A stretch of DNA of 64,000 nucleotides from CAVRIA01 sp963721115 (GCA_963721115.1 CAVRIA010000009.1:124001-188000), one strand, 5' to 3'. Positions 26,311-35,171 are shown, counted from the stretch's first letter. A program made the numbers and translations. Notes: generated by a model from the letters alone, not told the origin.

Positions 26311-26328
26311 GTCAATCAATTGATTGAC
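26311..26328. promoter_or_regulatory. Perfect 18-bp palindrome, candidate repressor operator
   Basis: GTCAATCAATTGATTGAC is a perfect inverted repeat in the 210-bp divergent region between the SDR and the thiolase-like gene. It is AT-rich against a very GC-rich background. TTGACA (26324-26329) on the plus strand and TTGACT followed by TACACT on the minus strand overlap or abut it, so a bound repressor would block promoter access on either side. Size and symmetry fit a dimeric regulator such as TetR, but no regulator gene is adjacent. Confidence 0.6.
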
Positions 26329-26396
26329 ATCGGGCCGACCACCGCAGCGTTTGCCGCTCGAGTGTCTTTCCCGGCCCGAGGGCGTCGGAGGGGGCG

Positions 26397-27536
26397 GTGA
26401 CGCGCACCTGCATTGTGGGCGTCGGCGAGTCTGCCTGCGGCAGGCTGCCGGACAAGACCGAGCTGCAGCTGCACCAGGAGGCGGCGTGCGCCGCGCTGGC
26501 CGACGCTGGTCTCTCCGCACGCGACGTGGATGGCCTGCTCACCTGCGGTGCCGACCCGCTGCACCCGCTGCTGGTGGCCGAGTACCTGGGGCTGGAGCCG
26601 CGCTACGTCGACGGCACGCAGACGGGCGGGGCGAGCTGGGAATGCTTCGTCGGCCACGCTGCGGCGGCGATCGCGGCCGGGCGCTGCGAGGTCGCGCTGC
26701 TCGTGCACGGCGCCACCGCGCTCTCCGACGCAAAACGCCGCGAGCGGCATGTGCGCGCGGCGCCGCACGGCCCCGAACAGTACGAGGCCCCTTACGGGCT
26801 GACCTTGACGGCGCGCTACGCGCTGGCGGCGCGGCGTCACATGCACGAGTACGGAACGACCTCGCGCCAACTGGCGGCGGTGGCCACGGCCGCCAACGCG
26901 TGGGCGCAGCGGAATCCCGCCGCGTACCATTATGGGCGGCCGCTGAGCATCGACGACGCTTTGGCGTCGCCCATGGTCGCCGATCCGCTGCGTCGCTCGG
27001 ACTGCTGCCTGCGCACGGACGGCGGCGGCGCCGTGGTGCTCACCACGGCCGAGCGCGCCCGCGACCTGCGCCGCCGGCCGGTCTACGTCCTCGGAGCGGC
27101 GGAGGCGCATTCGCATCTGCACGTGTCGCAGTGGAAGGACATGACCGAGCTGCCGGCGCGCCAATCGGCGGCGCGAGCCTACGAAATGGCCGGCGTGCGT
27201 CCCCAGGACATCGACGTCGCCCAGGTCTACGATTCCTTCACCATCACCGTTCTGCTCAGCCTGGAGGCGCTCGGGTTCTGTCCGCGCGGCGAGAGTGGCC
27301 GCTTCGTCGAGGACGGCGCTCTCGCTCCCGAGGGGCGGCTTCCGGTCAACACGGACGGTGGCGGCCTGGCCTGCCAACAGCCGGGCACGCGCGGGATCTT
27401 TCTGCTCATCGAGGCCACCCGCCAGCTGCGCGGGGAGTGTGGCGCCCGGCAGGTTGCGGGCGCGCAACTGGCACTGTGCAACGGCATGGGTGGCTCTTTT
27501 TCGAGCTGCGGAACCGTGGTGCTGGGGTGCGAATGA
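26397..27536 (+). CDS. Thiolase-like protein (SCP2/Ltp-type acyl-CoA acetyltransferase or aldolase)
   Basis: 379 residues from GTG 26397, with GGAGGGGGCG upstream. Thiolase fold with CIVGVGESACGRLPDKTE at the start, GTQTGGASWEC where the nucleophile loop lies, DVAQVYDSFTITVLLSLEALG, and LCNGMGGSFSSCGTVVLG at the C-terminus. No Cys sits at the usual nucleophile position of the GGAS loop, although one follows three residues later. That is reminiscent of the Ltp2-type retro-aldolases that pair with a DUF35 partner in steroid side-chain removal. The DUF35 gene begins 10 bp downstream. It is either a degradative thiolase or an aldolase; I cannot decide from sequence alone. Confidence 0.82.
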   Translation: MTRTCIVGVGESACGRLPDKTELQLHQEAACAALADAGLSARDVDGLLTCGADPLHPLLVAEYLGLEPRYVDGTQTGGASWECFVGHAAAAIAAGRCEVALLVHGATALSDAKRRERHVRAAPHGPEQYEAPYGLTLTARYALAARRHMHEYGTTSRQLAAVATAANAWAQRNPAAYHYGRPLSIDDALASPMVADPLRRSDCCLRTDGGGAVVLTTAERARDLRRRPVYVLGAAEAHSHLHVSQWKDMTELPARQSAARAYEMAGVRPQDIDVAQVYDSFTITVLLSLEALGFCPRGESGRFVEDGALAPEGRLPVNTDGGGLACQQPGTRGIFLLIEATRQLRGECGARQVAGAQLALCNGMGGSFSSCGTVVLGCE

Positions 27537-27545
27537 GAGGCGCGC

Positions 27546-27971
27546 ATGGATGACCGAGGGCTCGCCGGCCTGCACGAGCACCTGCCGGTGCCCGACGCGG
27601 AGAGCGCGGCGTTCTGGGACGGGACGCGGGCGGGGAAGCTGCTCATCCGGCGCTGTCTGGAGTGCGGCCATCGGCACTTCTATCCGCGTCACCACTGCCC
27701 GGAGTGCTGGTCGACGAACGTCGAGTGGTTCTCCGCCTCCGGTCGCGGCCGCGTATATTCCTACACGGTGATCCATCAGAACGAGACCCCACCCTTCCGC
27801 GACATGCTTCCTTACATCGTCGCCGTCATCGACCTGGAGGAAGCCGTGCGAATGGTGTCGACGCTGATCGAGTGCACCCGCGACGCCGTGCACGTGGGCA
27901 TGCCCGTCGAGGTGGTGTTCGACCGGGTGACGCAGGAGATCGCGCTGCCCCGCTTCCGCCCGCGGTACTGA
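27546..27971 (+). CDS. Zn-ribbon/OB-fold DUF35 protein, partner of the thiolase-like enzyme
   Basis: 141 residues. An N-terminal helix (DAESAAFWDGTRAGKLLIRRC) leads to a zinc ribbon CLECGHRHFYPRHHCPEC (two CxxC pairs). The OB-fold follows, with VYSYTVIHQNETPPF and GMPVEVVFD. DUF35 proteins form stable complexes with thiolase-like or HMG-CoA-synthase-like enzymes and channel acyl-CoA; with Ltp2-like partners they also carry hydratase or aldolase function. The 10-bp gap to the thiolase-like gene makes a two-gene operon almost certain. Confidence 0.92.
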   Translation: MDDRGLAGLHEHLPVPDAESAAFWDGTRAGKLLIRRCLECGHRHFYPRHHCPECWSTNVEWFSASGRGRVYSYTVIHQNETPPFRDMLPYIVAVIDLEEAVRMVSTLIECTRDAVHVGMPVEVVFDRVTQEIALPRFRPRY

Positions 27972-28021
27972 TCGGTGGTTTTACCCCGCCCCGCCTTCGC
28001 GGAGGCCGCAGGAAAGGGTGG

Positions 28022-28249
28022 TCAGGCTCTCGAGTTCGACGCTTCGTCCTTCTCGGGGGTGGCGATTTTCGCCTCGGCATCGGGTGGGGCGATCGCCTCG
28101 GTCTCCTTGTCGCCCCCCTCCATCGCCTTGCGGAAGTCGCGGATTCCCTTTCCGAGTGCGCTTCCGATCTCGGGCAGCTTGCCGGGGCCGAAGATGATCA
28201 GGGCCACGACCAGAATGACGATGAGCTCGGGTACTCCCAAACCGAACAT
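28022..28249 (-). CDS. tatA: Sec-independent protein translocase TatA/TatE
   Basis: 75 residues from ATG 28249 with GGAGGAAGC upstream. One N-terminal transmembrane helix (VPELIVILVVALIIFG), the FGPGKLPEIGSALGKGIRDF hinge and amphipathic helix with its conserved Phe-Gly, and an acidic, disordered tail. TatA polymers form the pore for folded, twin-arginine substrates. No tatB or tatC is adjacent. Converges with the DUF35 gene at 50 bp. Confidence 0.93.
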   Translation of the reverse strand: MFGLGVPELIVILVVALIIFGPGKLPEIGSALGKGIRDFRKAMEGGDKETEAIAPPDAEAKIATPEKDEASNSRA

Positions 28250-28301
28250 GAAGCTTCCTCCGTGCCGCAACGTAGCACGCGCTGGCGGGTTGTGCGATGG
28301 T

Positions 28302-28847
28302 TCATCGGGCGGCCCGCTCCAGGGCCAGCTCGACGTGCAACGAACGGGCGATGGCGTCCAGCCGCTCTCGCAGCGCCGGCTCGTCGACGCCCTCCGGCAC
28401 CTCCATGACGATCCGCATGGTGTAGATCGGGGTGCCTGTCCCCGGCTCTGGACGTGACTGAGTGAGCATCTGATTGATGCTGACGTGGTGGTCGGCGAGA
28501 CAGCGCGCGACCTTGGCGACGATGCCGGCCTTGTCGACCCCGACGATCTGCAGGGAGAACGCGGTGGCGTGGTGGCTCGTTCGGTAGGGGACGGGCTCAC
28601 CTTCGAGCGGCCGAAAGAAGACAGTCAGCCGTTTTTCCCATTCCAGTCGCTTGCACGCGCCGGAGAGGCGCTGCGCGATGTCTTCACCTTCCCCCGTGAG
28701 CAGCAGCAGGACGGCGAACTCGCTGCCCAGAATCGTCATGCTCGAATCTTCGAGGTTGCAGTCACACTCGTAGATCAACTCGGAGAGGTCGGCGACGATG
28801 CCCGGGCGATCCCGGCCGATGGCCGAGAGGGCGAACCACTGTCTCAT
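28302..28847 (-). CDS. Double ACT-domain protein, GcvR-like
   Basis: 181 residues made of two ACT domains. The first begins ALSAIGRDRPGIVADLSELI and the second SLQIVGVDKAGIVAKVARCL; each has the Gly in the GRDRPGI / GVDKAGI turn where amino-acid ligands bind. Length and arrangement match the glycine cleavage repressor GcvR, an accessory regulator without a DNA-binding domain. Glycine binding is inferred. It lies upstream of tatA on the same strand with a 52-bp gap, and is divergent from infC. Confidence 0.85.
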   Translation of the reverse strand: MRQWFALSAIGRDRPGIVADLSELIYECDCNLEDSSMTILGSEFAVLLLLTGEGEDIAQRLSGACKRLEWEKRLTVFFRPLEGEPVPYRTSHHATAFSLQIVGVDKAGIVAKVARCLADHHVSINQMLTQSRPEPGTGTPIYTMRIVMEVPEGVDEPALRERLDAIARSLHVELALERAAR

Positions 28848-28997
28848 GGCGGCGATCCTAATCGCGGCCCGCTCCTGCCGTCAATCGGTGCCGTTGCCTC
28901 GCCCCGAGGGAGCGTGAAAATCGAATCCCCGCCATCCCGGGGGGTTTGAGTCTCGCCCGAGCCCGTTGTAGTCTATCGGTGCAGAAAAGGAGGTCAT

Positions 28998-29655
28998 TTG
29001 GCGTATCGCGGCAGAGGTCCACGTTTCGTTCAGCCCCCTGAAGATTCCCACAGGATCAATCGCAAAATTCGCGCTCCCCAGGTTCGCCTGATCGGTGCCG
29101 CCGGTGAGCAGGTTGGCATCGTCCCTGTGGAAGAGGCGCTTCGATTGGCGGAGGTGGCGCAGCTGGACTTGGTCGAGATTGCACCAAAGGCCCAGCCCCC
29201 GGTTTGCCGGATCCTCGACTACGGGAAGTTCAAGTATCAACAGCACAAGAAAGAGACCGAGGCCAAGAAGAAGTCGACGACGACGACCGTCAAGGAGCTG
29301 CGGCTGGGGTATCGGACCGACACCGGCGACATCGAACGTCAGATCGACAAAGCCCGAGACGTTTCTCGAGGCAGGCGACCGGGTCAAGTTTCTGCTCCGC
29401 TTCCGCGGTCGCGAGATGGCGTACCAGAATCTCGGGCGCGAAAAGCTGCTCGGGGTCTGCGAAGCGCTCAAGGAGATCGCCACTCCGGAGGGATCGCCGC
29501 GCATGGAGGGCCGCATGATGGGAATCCTGCTGGCCCCAGGCAAGAAGAAGAGCGCTCCCAAGCCTGCCGCGGCTTCGAAGCCGAAGTCGTCGGTCGGCGG
29601 AGAGGCGGCGGCCGCGGAGCCCGGCAAGGCGCAGGCCGGCCAGGCGTCCTCCTGA
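28998..29655 (+). CDS. infC: Translation initiation factor IF-3, TTG start and one apparent frameshift
   Basis: The start is TTG 28998, placed by a perfect AAAGGAGGT site; infC is known for rare initiators that allow autoregulation. The N-domain (INRKIRAPQVRLIGAAGEQV, LDLVEIAPKAQPPVCRILDYGKFKY) is intact up to IDKARD near 29355. The C-domain (FLEAGDRVKFLLRFRGREMA then GMMGILLAPGKKK-type end) continues one base out of phase. Joined length is about 218 residues, with a Lys/Ala/Pro-rich tail longer than usual. IF-3 blocks 50S joining and proofs the start codon, so a real knockout is unlikely in a living cell. The usual downstream rpmI-rplT genes are absent here. Confidence 0.9.
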
Positions 29656-29684
29656 TCTGAGAGGCCCCCCGCGCGGGCGGGCGC

Positions 29685-30323
29685 TCACACCGGCGTTTTC
29701 GACGCCGGAAGAATGTGAACCCGACGGCCGACGATCTTCAGGCGGCCGGCGGCCCACAGGCGGATCGCCTCCGGGTAGAGTTCGTTCTCGGCCCCGTGAA
29801 CGCGGCTCGCCAGTGTCTCCGGCGTGTCGTCGTCCAGCACCGGAACCGCCGCCTGTAGAATGATCGGACCGTGGTCGTACTTCTCGTCCGCGAAATGCAC
29901 GGTGCAGCCGCTGATCTTGACGCCGGAGTCGACGGCTGCCTGGTGCACCTTGTGGCCGTAATACCCCGAGCCGCAGAAGGCGGGGATGAGCGCGGGGTGG
30001 ATGTTGAGCACGCGTCCGGCGTACCGGCGTGGCTGGAAGAGAGACAGGAAGCCGGCCAGGACGACCAGGTCGAAACCGTGCCCGGCCAGCACGGCGTGCA
30101 GGCGATCGTTGAAGTCGTCGCCGTCGCGACATTCCCTGCGCGGCACCGCCAGGGCCGGAAGGCCCGCGCGCCGCGCCCGCTCCAGGCCGAAGGCGTCGGC
30201 TCGGGACGACACCACCACGGCGATCTCGGCCTGCAGGGTCCCGTCGGCGATGCGGTCGAGGAAGTTCTGCAGGGTCGTCCCGCTTCCCGAGAGCAACACC
30301 GCCAGTCGGACCACCTTCCCCAT
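29685..30323 (-). CDS. purN: Phosphoribosylglycinamide formyltransferase (GAR transformylase)
   Basis: 212 residues using ATG 30323; alternatives at ATG 30332 and GTG 30338 add a few residues and are not excluded. LAVLLSGSGTTLQNFLD is the N-terminal phosphate-binding loop, VLAGFLSLFQP the core strand, VLNIHPALIPAF the catalytic Asn-His region with GYYGHKVHQAAVDSGVK after it, and GPIILQAAVPV with the Asp region just before it (FADEKYDHGP). It transfers a formyl group from 10-formyl-THF to GAR in purine synthesis. It is the last gene of the pepN-like/orn/purN minus-strand run, 21 bp after orn. Confidence 0.93.
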   Translation of the reverse strand: MGKVVRLAVLLSGSGTTLQNFLDRIADGTLQAEIAVVVSSRADAFGLERARRAGLPALAVPRRECRDGDDFNDRLHAVLAGHGFDLVVLAGFLSLFQPRRYAGRVLNIHPALIPAFCGSGYYGHKVHQAAVDSGVKISGCTVHFADEKYDHGPIILQAAVPVLDDDTPETLASRVHGAENELYPEAIRLWAAGRLKIVGRRVHILPASKTPV

Positions 30324-30344
30324 CTTGTGCATCCCCACGCAGCG

Positions 30345-30890
30345 TCAGCGAAACAGGTGGCGCCGATAGAAGCGCAGCTCGTCGATGGACTCGCGAATGT
30401 CGTCGAGGGCGAGATGGGCGTGCTTCTTCGCCGGAGCCTCGGGGCCGCTCGGGTACCACAACCGCGCGAGCTCCTTCACGGTGCTGACGTCGAGATTGCG
30501 ATAGTGGAGATAGGCTTCCAGCTCGATCATGTGGCGCGCCAGGAAGCGGCGGTCCTGACAGATGGAGTTTCCGCACAACGGCGAAGTGCGCTCCGGGCAG
30601 TACTTGCTGACGAACGCGAGGGTGCGACGCTCGGCTTCGCGCATCGACACGGTCGAGGCGAGAACCCGCGCCGTCAACCCCGACTCGGCATGATGCTCGC
30701 GGTTCCAGTCGTCCATGCGCTCCAGAACCTCGCCGGGTTGATGGATGACCAGCGCCGGGCCCTCGGCGACCACGTCGAGGTCCGGATTGGTGACGAGGGT
30801 GGCGATCTCGAGGATCGTATCGCGGTTTGGATCGAGTCCGGTCATCTCCAGATCCATCCAGACCAGGTGGGTGTCCTTCTGGTTGCTCAT
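30345..30890 (-). CDS. orn: Oligoribonuclease (DEDDh 3'-5' exoribonuclease)
   Basis: 181 residues, exactly Orn-sized. LVWMDLEMTGLDPNRDTILEIA carries the first D and E, ALVIHQPGEVLERMDDW is diagnostic of Orn, LCGNSICQDRRFLARHM the second Asp motif, and KKHAHLALDDIRESIDELRFY the HxxxxD end. It degrades 2-5-mer RNAs and pGpG. Its ATG overlaps the stop of the aminopeptidase gene by 4 bp (ATGA), implying coupling. Confidence 0.95.
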   Translation of the reverse strand: MSNQKDTHLVWMDLEMTGLDPNRDTILEIATLVTNPDLDVVAEGPALVIHQPGEVLERMDDWNREHHAESGLTARVLASTVSMREAERRTLAFVSKYCPERTSPLCGNSICQDRRFLARHMIELEAYLHYRNLDVSTVKELARLWYPSGPEAPAKKHAHLALDDIRESIDELRFYRRHLFR

Positions 30891-33483
30891 GGCGCGAGCG
30901 CGGCGTCCCTTCCGACCTGGATCAGGGCGTTCAGCGCCGTCGTGACCTCGGCCCGCCGTCGCGCGCACGCCGCGGCGTCGATGGACAGCTGCTCGAGAGT
31001 CTGGGCGATCGTTTCGCGCGTTTCATCCGTGGCACGCGACGAGAGGAAGGAGCGCACCTCCGAGGCGGTCGGCTCGGGCGTGAGCTGGATGAGTCCGCGG
31101 ATCACGTTCTGCTGCAGCATCGGGTCCATCGCGGCGGTGAGGTCGGTCCAGCGATCGCGCACGAATGACCAGGCGGCAAGCCGGGCGGCGCGCGCGCCCA
31201 GGAGGCGCGCCAGCAGGTGGGGGCGGTCCTGGGGGCGAATCTCGTCGGTCAGGAGAAGCCCCAGCGTGCGGCGGACCAGCGCCGGATCTTCGAAGGCGGC
31301 GAGGGCGAACAGAAAGCGGTGCTCTTCTTCGGGGTCCTTCGCGGCGGCGCGCTTCTCCGCGATGTAGCGCTCGTAGCGGGCGTCGTCGCCGTGCCGCGCT
31401 CCGAGTCCGACCACGACCGAGGCGAGGTTCGGATCGAGGGTCGAGCGGTCCCGCAGGTAGCTCTCCAGGCGATTCTCGGCCTCGCGCTGGATCGCCGCCG
31501 ACGAGGTGAGCTCGCCGAGCGCGGCGATGACGGTGGCGCGGCGCAGGCGGTCATCCGCCGAGTTCCCCTCCGACGCGTCCCAACCGAGCCGCTCCAGCTG
31601 GGGACCGTAGAGCTCGACGACGAAATGCTCGAAGGCCGGACGTGCCTCTTCCTCGAGCAGGTGCGTGTTGACCCAGTACAGCCGTTCAGTGATCGCCGAG
31701 AGCACGGCGCGGTCGGTCTCGTCGCGGAATCCGTCGAGCATGGCGAAGAACTGGGCGACCTGCCACGGCCCCCGCCTTGACCAGCGCCCACTGGTTGCCC
31801 ACCAGGTCGAGTCGCTCCTGCGGAGTGAGCGCCGACTGCAGCACTTCGACCAGCGCGGCGAGCGACGAGCTCGTCAGGGCGAACCGATAGAAGCCGGCTC
31901 CGTCCCCGTTCGGATAGAACCATCGCGCCTGCGGCAGGAAGACAGCTGTCTCCCTCGGCGGCGACCAGCAGACGGTGCTCGCGGGCCTTGGCGCCGGTCC
32001 CGTATTTGAGAACCATGGGGATCGGCCAGAGCTGGCCGCCGGCGTCCGCCACTTGCGGGTCGGCGTAGAAGCGGCGTTGAGCGATCTCCAGCTTCAGGCC
32101 GCCATCCTCTTCGCGGGCCGCGATGCTGACCAGCGGATGTCCCGGCTGCTTGATCCAGGCGTTGGCGATCTCGGCGACGTCCTGGCCGGAAGCCGCGCTC
32201 AGCTCGCGCCAGAAATCGTCCGCCGTGGCGTTGCTCTCGCGGTAGCGTTCGAGGTAGGCGCGTACGCCGCTGCGAAAAACTTCGGCACCCAGGAAGCCCT
32301 CGAGCATGCGTACGACGCCGGCTCCCTTCCAGTAGGTGATGACGTCGAAGCGCTCGGTCGCCTGTTTGGCGTTGCGTACCTCGAAGGAGACGGGGTGAGT
32401 GGACTCGAGGGCGTCGAGGTTGAAGGGGCGGGCCAGCGTAGCGACGAAGTCTCTCCACATTCCCCACTCGGGCATCAGGTCGGCTACGACCTTGTATCCG
32501 ACGAAGGTGGCGAAAGACTCGTTCAGCCACAGATCGTTCCACCAGGCCATGGTGACGAGGTCGCCCCACCACATGTGGGTGAGCTCGTGGGCCGCGGTGT
32601 AGAAGATGTTCTTCAGCGCCGGCGTCGAGGCCCGCCCCGCGTCGGCGGCGATCGCGGTCAGCCGGTAGGTGATGGCGCCCGGGTTCTCCATCGCGCCCGC
32701 CTCGAAGTCGGGGATGCCAATGGCGTCCACCTTCCCGTACGGGTAGGGAATCGCGGTGTAGCCCTCCAGGTACGAGAGCGACCGCACGTGAGCGTCACGC
32801 GCGTAGATGCCCTTCGTCGCCATTCCCTCCGGCAGGAACACCCGTACCGGGACTCCGCTGTCGGTTCTCGCCTCCGGCGTCGCTTCGTAGGGGCCGACGG
32901 TGTATGCGAGGAGGTAGGAGGAGATCGGCGGCGTCTCGGCGAAACGCACCTCCTTGCGCCCGCCCGCCAGCGCGGACTCGCCGATCACCGCGCCGTTGGA
33001 AATGGCGGTCGACTCGCTCGGGACCTCGATCGTGAGGGCGAAGCGAGCCTTGAACTCCGGCTCGTCGAAGCAGGGCAAGGCCCGGCGCGCGTCGGCGGCC
33101 TCGAACTGTGTGGCGGCGTAGCGGGCACCGCCCTTCTGCGAGCGATAGAAGCCGCGCAGTCGAGCCAGGATCTCGCCCGCGAAGCTCATGCACAATCGCA
33201 TTCGCCCCGCCGGCAGGGGCTCGGTGAAGTGCAGAGTGACGGTCTCGGCGATGGAATCGAAAGTGCACCCCGCGTCGATCGTGCGCCCGTCCATCAGAAC
33301 GGCGCGGACCTCCGACACCTCGAGATCCAGCGCGTGAAGCGCGACGTCTCGTGTCGCTTGGCGCACCTCGATCTCGATTTCCGATCTGCCGCGAAAGCGC
33401 CAGCGTTCGAGGTCGGCCTCGATGCGCAAGTCGTAGCGGCGGGGGAGAACGTTCTTGGACAGTCGAAAATCACGGTCGCTCAT
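30887..33483 (-). CDS. M1 family (gluzincin) aminopeptidase, two apparent frameshifts
   Basis: Starts MSDRDFRLSKNVLPRRYDL. The M1 core is intact: GAMEN at about residue 263, HELTHMWWGD (HExxH, about 299) and NESFATF with the third zinc ligand. It ends in an ERAP1_C-like helical domain. Two frameshifts occur in a short region. After EGDS near 31945 the frame moves +1 to VFLPQARWFYPNGDGAGFYRF, and near 31770, at a run of five C, it moves +1 again to VAQFFAMLDGFRDETDRAVL. The joined product is about 865 residues. It trims N-terminal residues from peptides, probably in the cytosol, since no signal peptide is seen. Both breaks look like insertion errors, because every segment is well conserved. 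Confidence 0.88.
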
Positions 33484-33577
33484 GATGTCGATAGATACCG
33501 GATTGACCACGCGCGGGCCAGCGGTCGCAGCCCGGTCCGGGGAGGGAGGCGCTGTGCGAGAAGGGATACACGAGCGC

Positions 33578-33620
33578 AAAAAAAAGCGGGCGACTCCGGA
33601 GAGCCGCCCGCCATTTTTTT
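33578..33620. terminator. Bidirectional Rho-independent terminator
   Basis: GCGGGCGACTC (33586-33596) and GAGCCGCCCGC (33601-33611) form an 11-bp stem with one mismatch and a CGGA loop. An A8 tract lies on the left (T8 for minus-strand transcription) and a T7 tract on the right. It ends the IPTL-tailed protein transcript, which stops 22 bases upstream on the minus strand. Confidence 0.9.
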
Positions 33621-33641
33621 CGCGTACGCGATTCGCGTTGA

Positions 33642-34859
33642 TCAGAAGCGGCGCCGTACCACCGGCATGCGCCACAGGAGGGCGAGAGCGAGCAACAGGA
33701 CGAGGGCCGTCATGCCCAGCTCGTTCATCGTCGGGATCGGTGCCGGCGGACCACCGCTGACCGTCACCGGTGGGCCGACCAGGCTGTTCGCTCGGTCGAT
33801 CGGGAAGATTTGCTCGCCCGCCTGCAGGGCACGCGAGAGACCGATACCGGGGCTGCCGTCGTTGAAGCTTCCGGCTCCATCGGTTCCGCCGGTGCCGAGC
33901 AACTCGTCGTCACCGGTGCCGCCGTCCGGCACTCCGTTGGGGCCGGCACTCCAGATCTCCAGGTTCGGCAGAGGGATGTTGGCGGCGCCCGTACCGAAGA
34001 CGCGAGTCGAACCTTCGGTGTTCCCCGAGGTGATGTGCGGACTGGGAATGGGGGTCGCGGTCGCGGTTGCCGTTGCCGTTCCCGTTGCGGTCGTCGTCGC
34101 CGTACCCGTTGCCGTACCCGTCGACGTGGGCGTGCTGGTAACCGTGCCAGTCGCCGTCGCCGTTCCCGTAGTCGTCGGTGTCGGGCTCGGACCGACAGTG
34201 TTGGTATCGGTGGCGGTCGGCGTCGCGGTCGCGGTTCCGGTGCTCGTCGGTGTCGCGGTCGCCGTTCCGGTGCTCGTCGCCGTGCTGGTCGCGGCGGGCG
34301 CGCCAACGGTGATCTGTCCGTTCGAGGACTCGCAGCTCGGCGTCCCCTCGTTGAGCTGGCAGCCGTTCGGAATCTGAGCCGTCTCCGCGAAGGTGAGGTT
34401 GCTGACGCCGTTGGCGACGCTCTGAAAGGTGATGGTGAACAGCGCTCCGGAAACGACGCAGGTTCCCATCGGACATGGAGTTCCGTCACCGCAGGCGTCG
34501 TTGGCGCCGGCGGAGCAGCGGCCGAGCGGCCCAGGGCACGCCATGGCGATGCTGACCATTCCGCCGCTCACGCTGGGCGTGACCGTGCAGGGCTCCGTCA
34601 GGAAGCCCTTCGCGATCATCCCAGTGGTCGTGCTCACGATGCCGGTGTTGTAGGTGAAGTTGAAGTCACCCGATTCGACGCCGGTGCCGTCGGCGATGGT
34701 CAAATCGACCGCCGTCGTGCCCCCGATGACCGCGATCGTCGCGTCGGACGGCAGGCTCACTTGCACGGCGTTCGCCGCGCTCGCGGACACCAGCACGGCG
34801 ACCAAGATGCCGAGCGCGTGGTAGACGCGTTCGCCGAAACGCTCCTTCCTGTACCCCAT
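33642..34859 (-). CDS. Secreted cohesin-like protein with Thr-rich stalk and IPTL-CTERM-type tail
   Basis: 405 residues from ATG 34859 (GGAGGTAGG upstream). A signal peptide (YHALGILVAVLVSASAANA) is followed by a ~145-residue cohesin/CBM-like beta domain beginning VQVSLPSDATIAVIGGTTAV with four or more Cys. A stalk of T-A-T-x-T repeats covers about residues 165-270. A globular segment with GDDELLGTGGTDGAGSF comes next, then IPTMNELGMTALVLLLALALL plus a basic end. The tail matches the IPTL-CTERM sorting type (IPTL/M signature, hydrophobic helix, Arg cluster). The role is probably an envelope-exposed adhesive or scaffold protein. A bidirectional terminator follows, and a promoter with a perfect TTGACA precedes it. 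Confidence 0.78.
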   Translation of the reverse strand: MGYRKERFGERVYHALGILVAVLVSASAANAVQVSLPSDATIAVIGGTTAVDLTIADGTGVESGDFNFTYNTGIVSTTTGMIAKGFLTEPCTVTPSVSGGMVSIAMACPGPLGRCSAGANDACGDGTPCPMGTCVVSGALFTITFQSVANGVSNLTFAETAQIPNGCQLNEGTPSCESSNGQITVGAPAATSTATSTGTATATPTSTGTATATPTATDTNTVGPSPTPTTTGTATATGTVTSTPTSTGTATGTATTTATGTATATATATPIPSPHITSGNTEGSTRVFGTGAANIPLPNLEIWSAGPNGVPDGGTGDDELLGTGGTDGAGSFNDGSPGIGLSRALQAGEQIFPIDRANSLVGPPVTVSGGPPAPIPTMNELGMTALVLLLALALLWRMPVVRRRF

Positions 34860-34925
34860 TCCACCTACCTCCGAGCTGAACTCCGGGCGGCCAGGCGACC
34901 CGAACCCCAAAATCTCACCAGCGAC

Positions 34926-34955
34926 CTTGTAGGGCGTGACGTGGGGAGATGTCAA
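34926..34955 (-). promoter_or_regulatory. Candidate sigma-70 promoter of the IPTL-tailed protein gene
   Basis: On the minus strand TTGACA (34955-34950) and TACAAG (34931-34926) are 18 bases apart, about 65 bases upstream of the start codon. The -35 is a perfect consensus and the -10 matches 4 of 6. A short palindrome, GCGATAATCGC (34956-34966), lies directly upstream of the -35 and could be a regulator site. Confidence 0.5.
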
Positions 34956-35118
34956 GCGATAATCGCTGCCGTTTCGGATCGTCAACGCCAAATCGGACGA
35001 CTCGTACGAGCTCCAGAAGCATCGGATCGACCGCCTCCCGGCGGGCGATCCGATGGCCCCCGAATCTGCCCGGTCGGCGCCGGTCGAACGATAGGCGTGA
35101 GGCCCGGCATGCGGAGCC

Positions 35119-35159
35119 GCGTCTCGAGCCGGCGCGTGTCGCGTCTGCGCTCGAGACGC
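35119..35159 (-). terminator. Hairpin downstream of the NHL-propeller gene
   Basis: GCGTCTCGAG (35119-35128) and CTCGAGACGC (35150-35159) are exact inverted repeats with a 21-nt loop, 13 bases after the stop of the minus-strand NHL gene. No T-run follows, so termination strength is uncertain. With the promoter at 34926-34955 it accounts for most of the 312-bp gap between the two surface-protein genes. Confidence 0.35.
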
Positions 35160-35171
35160 CGGAGTCGTTTC

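Noticed and set aside
29350..29370. Programmed +1 frameshift in infC, as in prfB
   Set aside because: No CUU-UGA-type slippery site, no in-frame stop at the shift and no internal Shine-Dalgarno. A sequence error or mutation is simpler.
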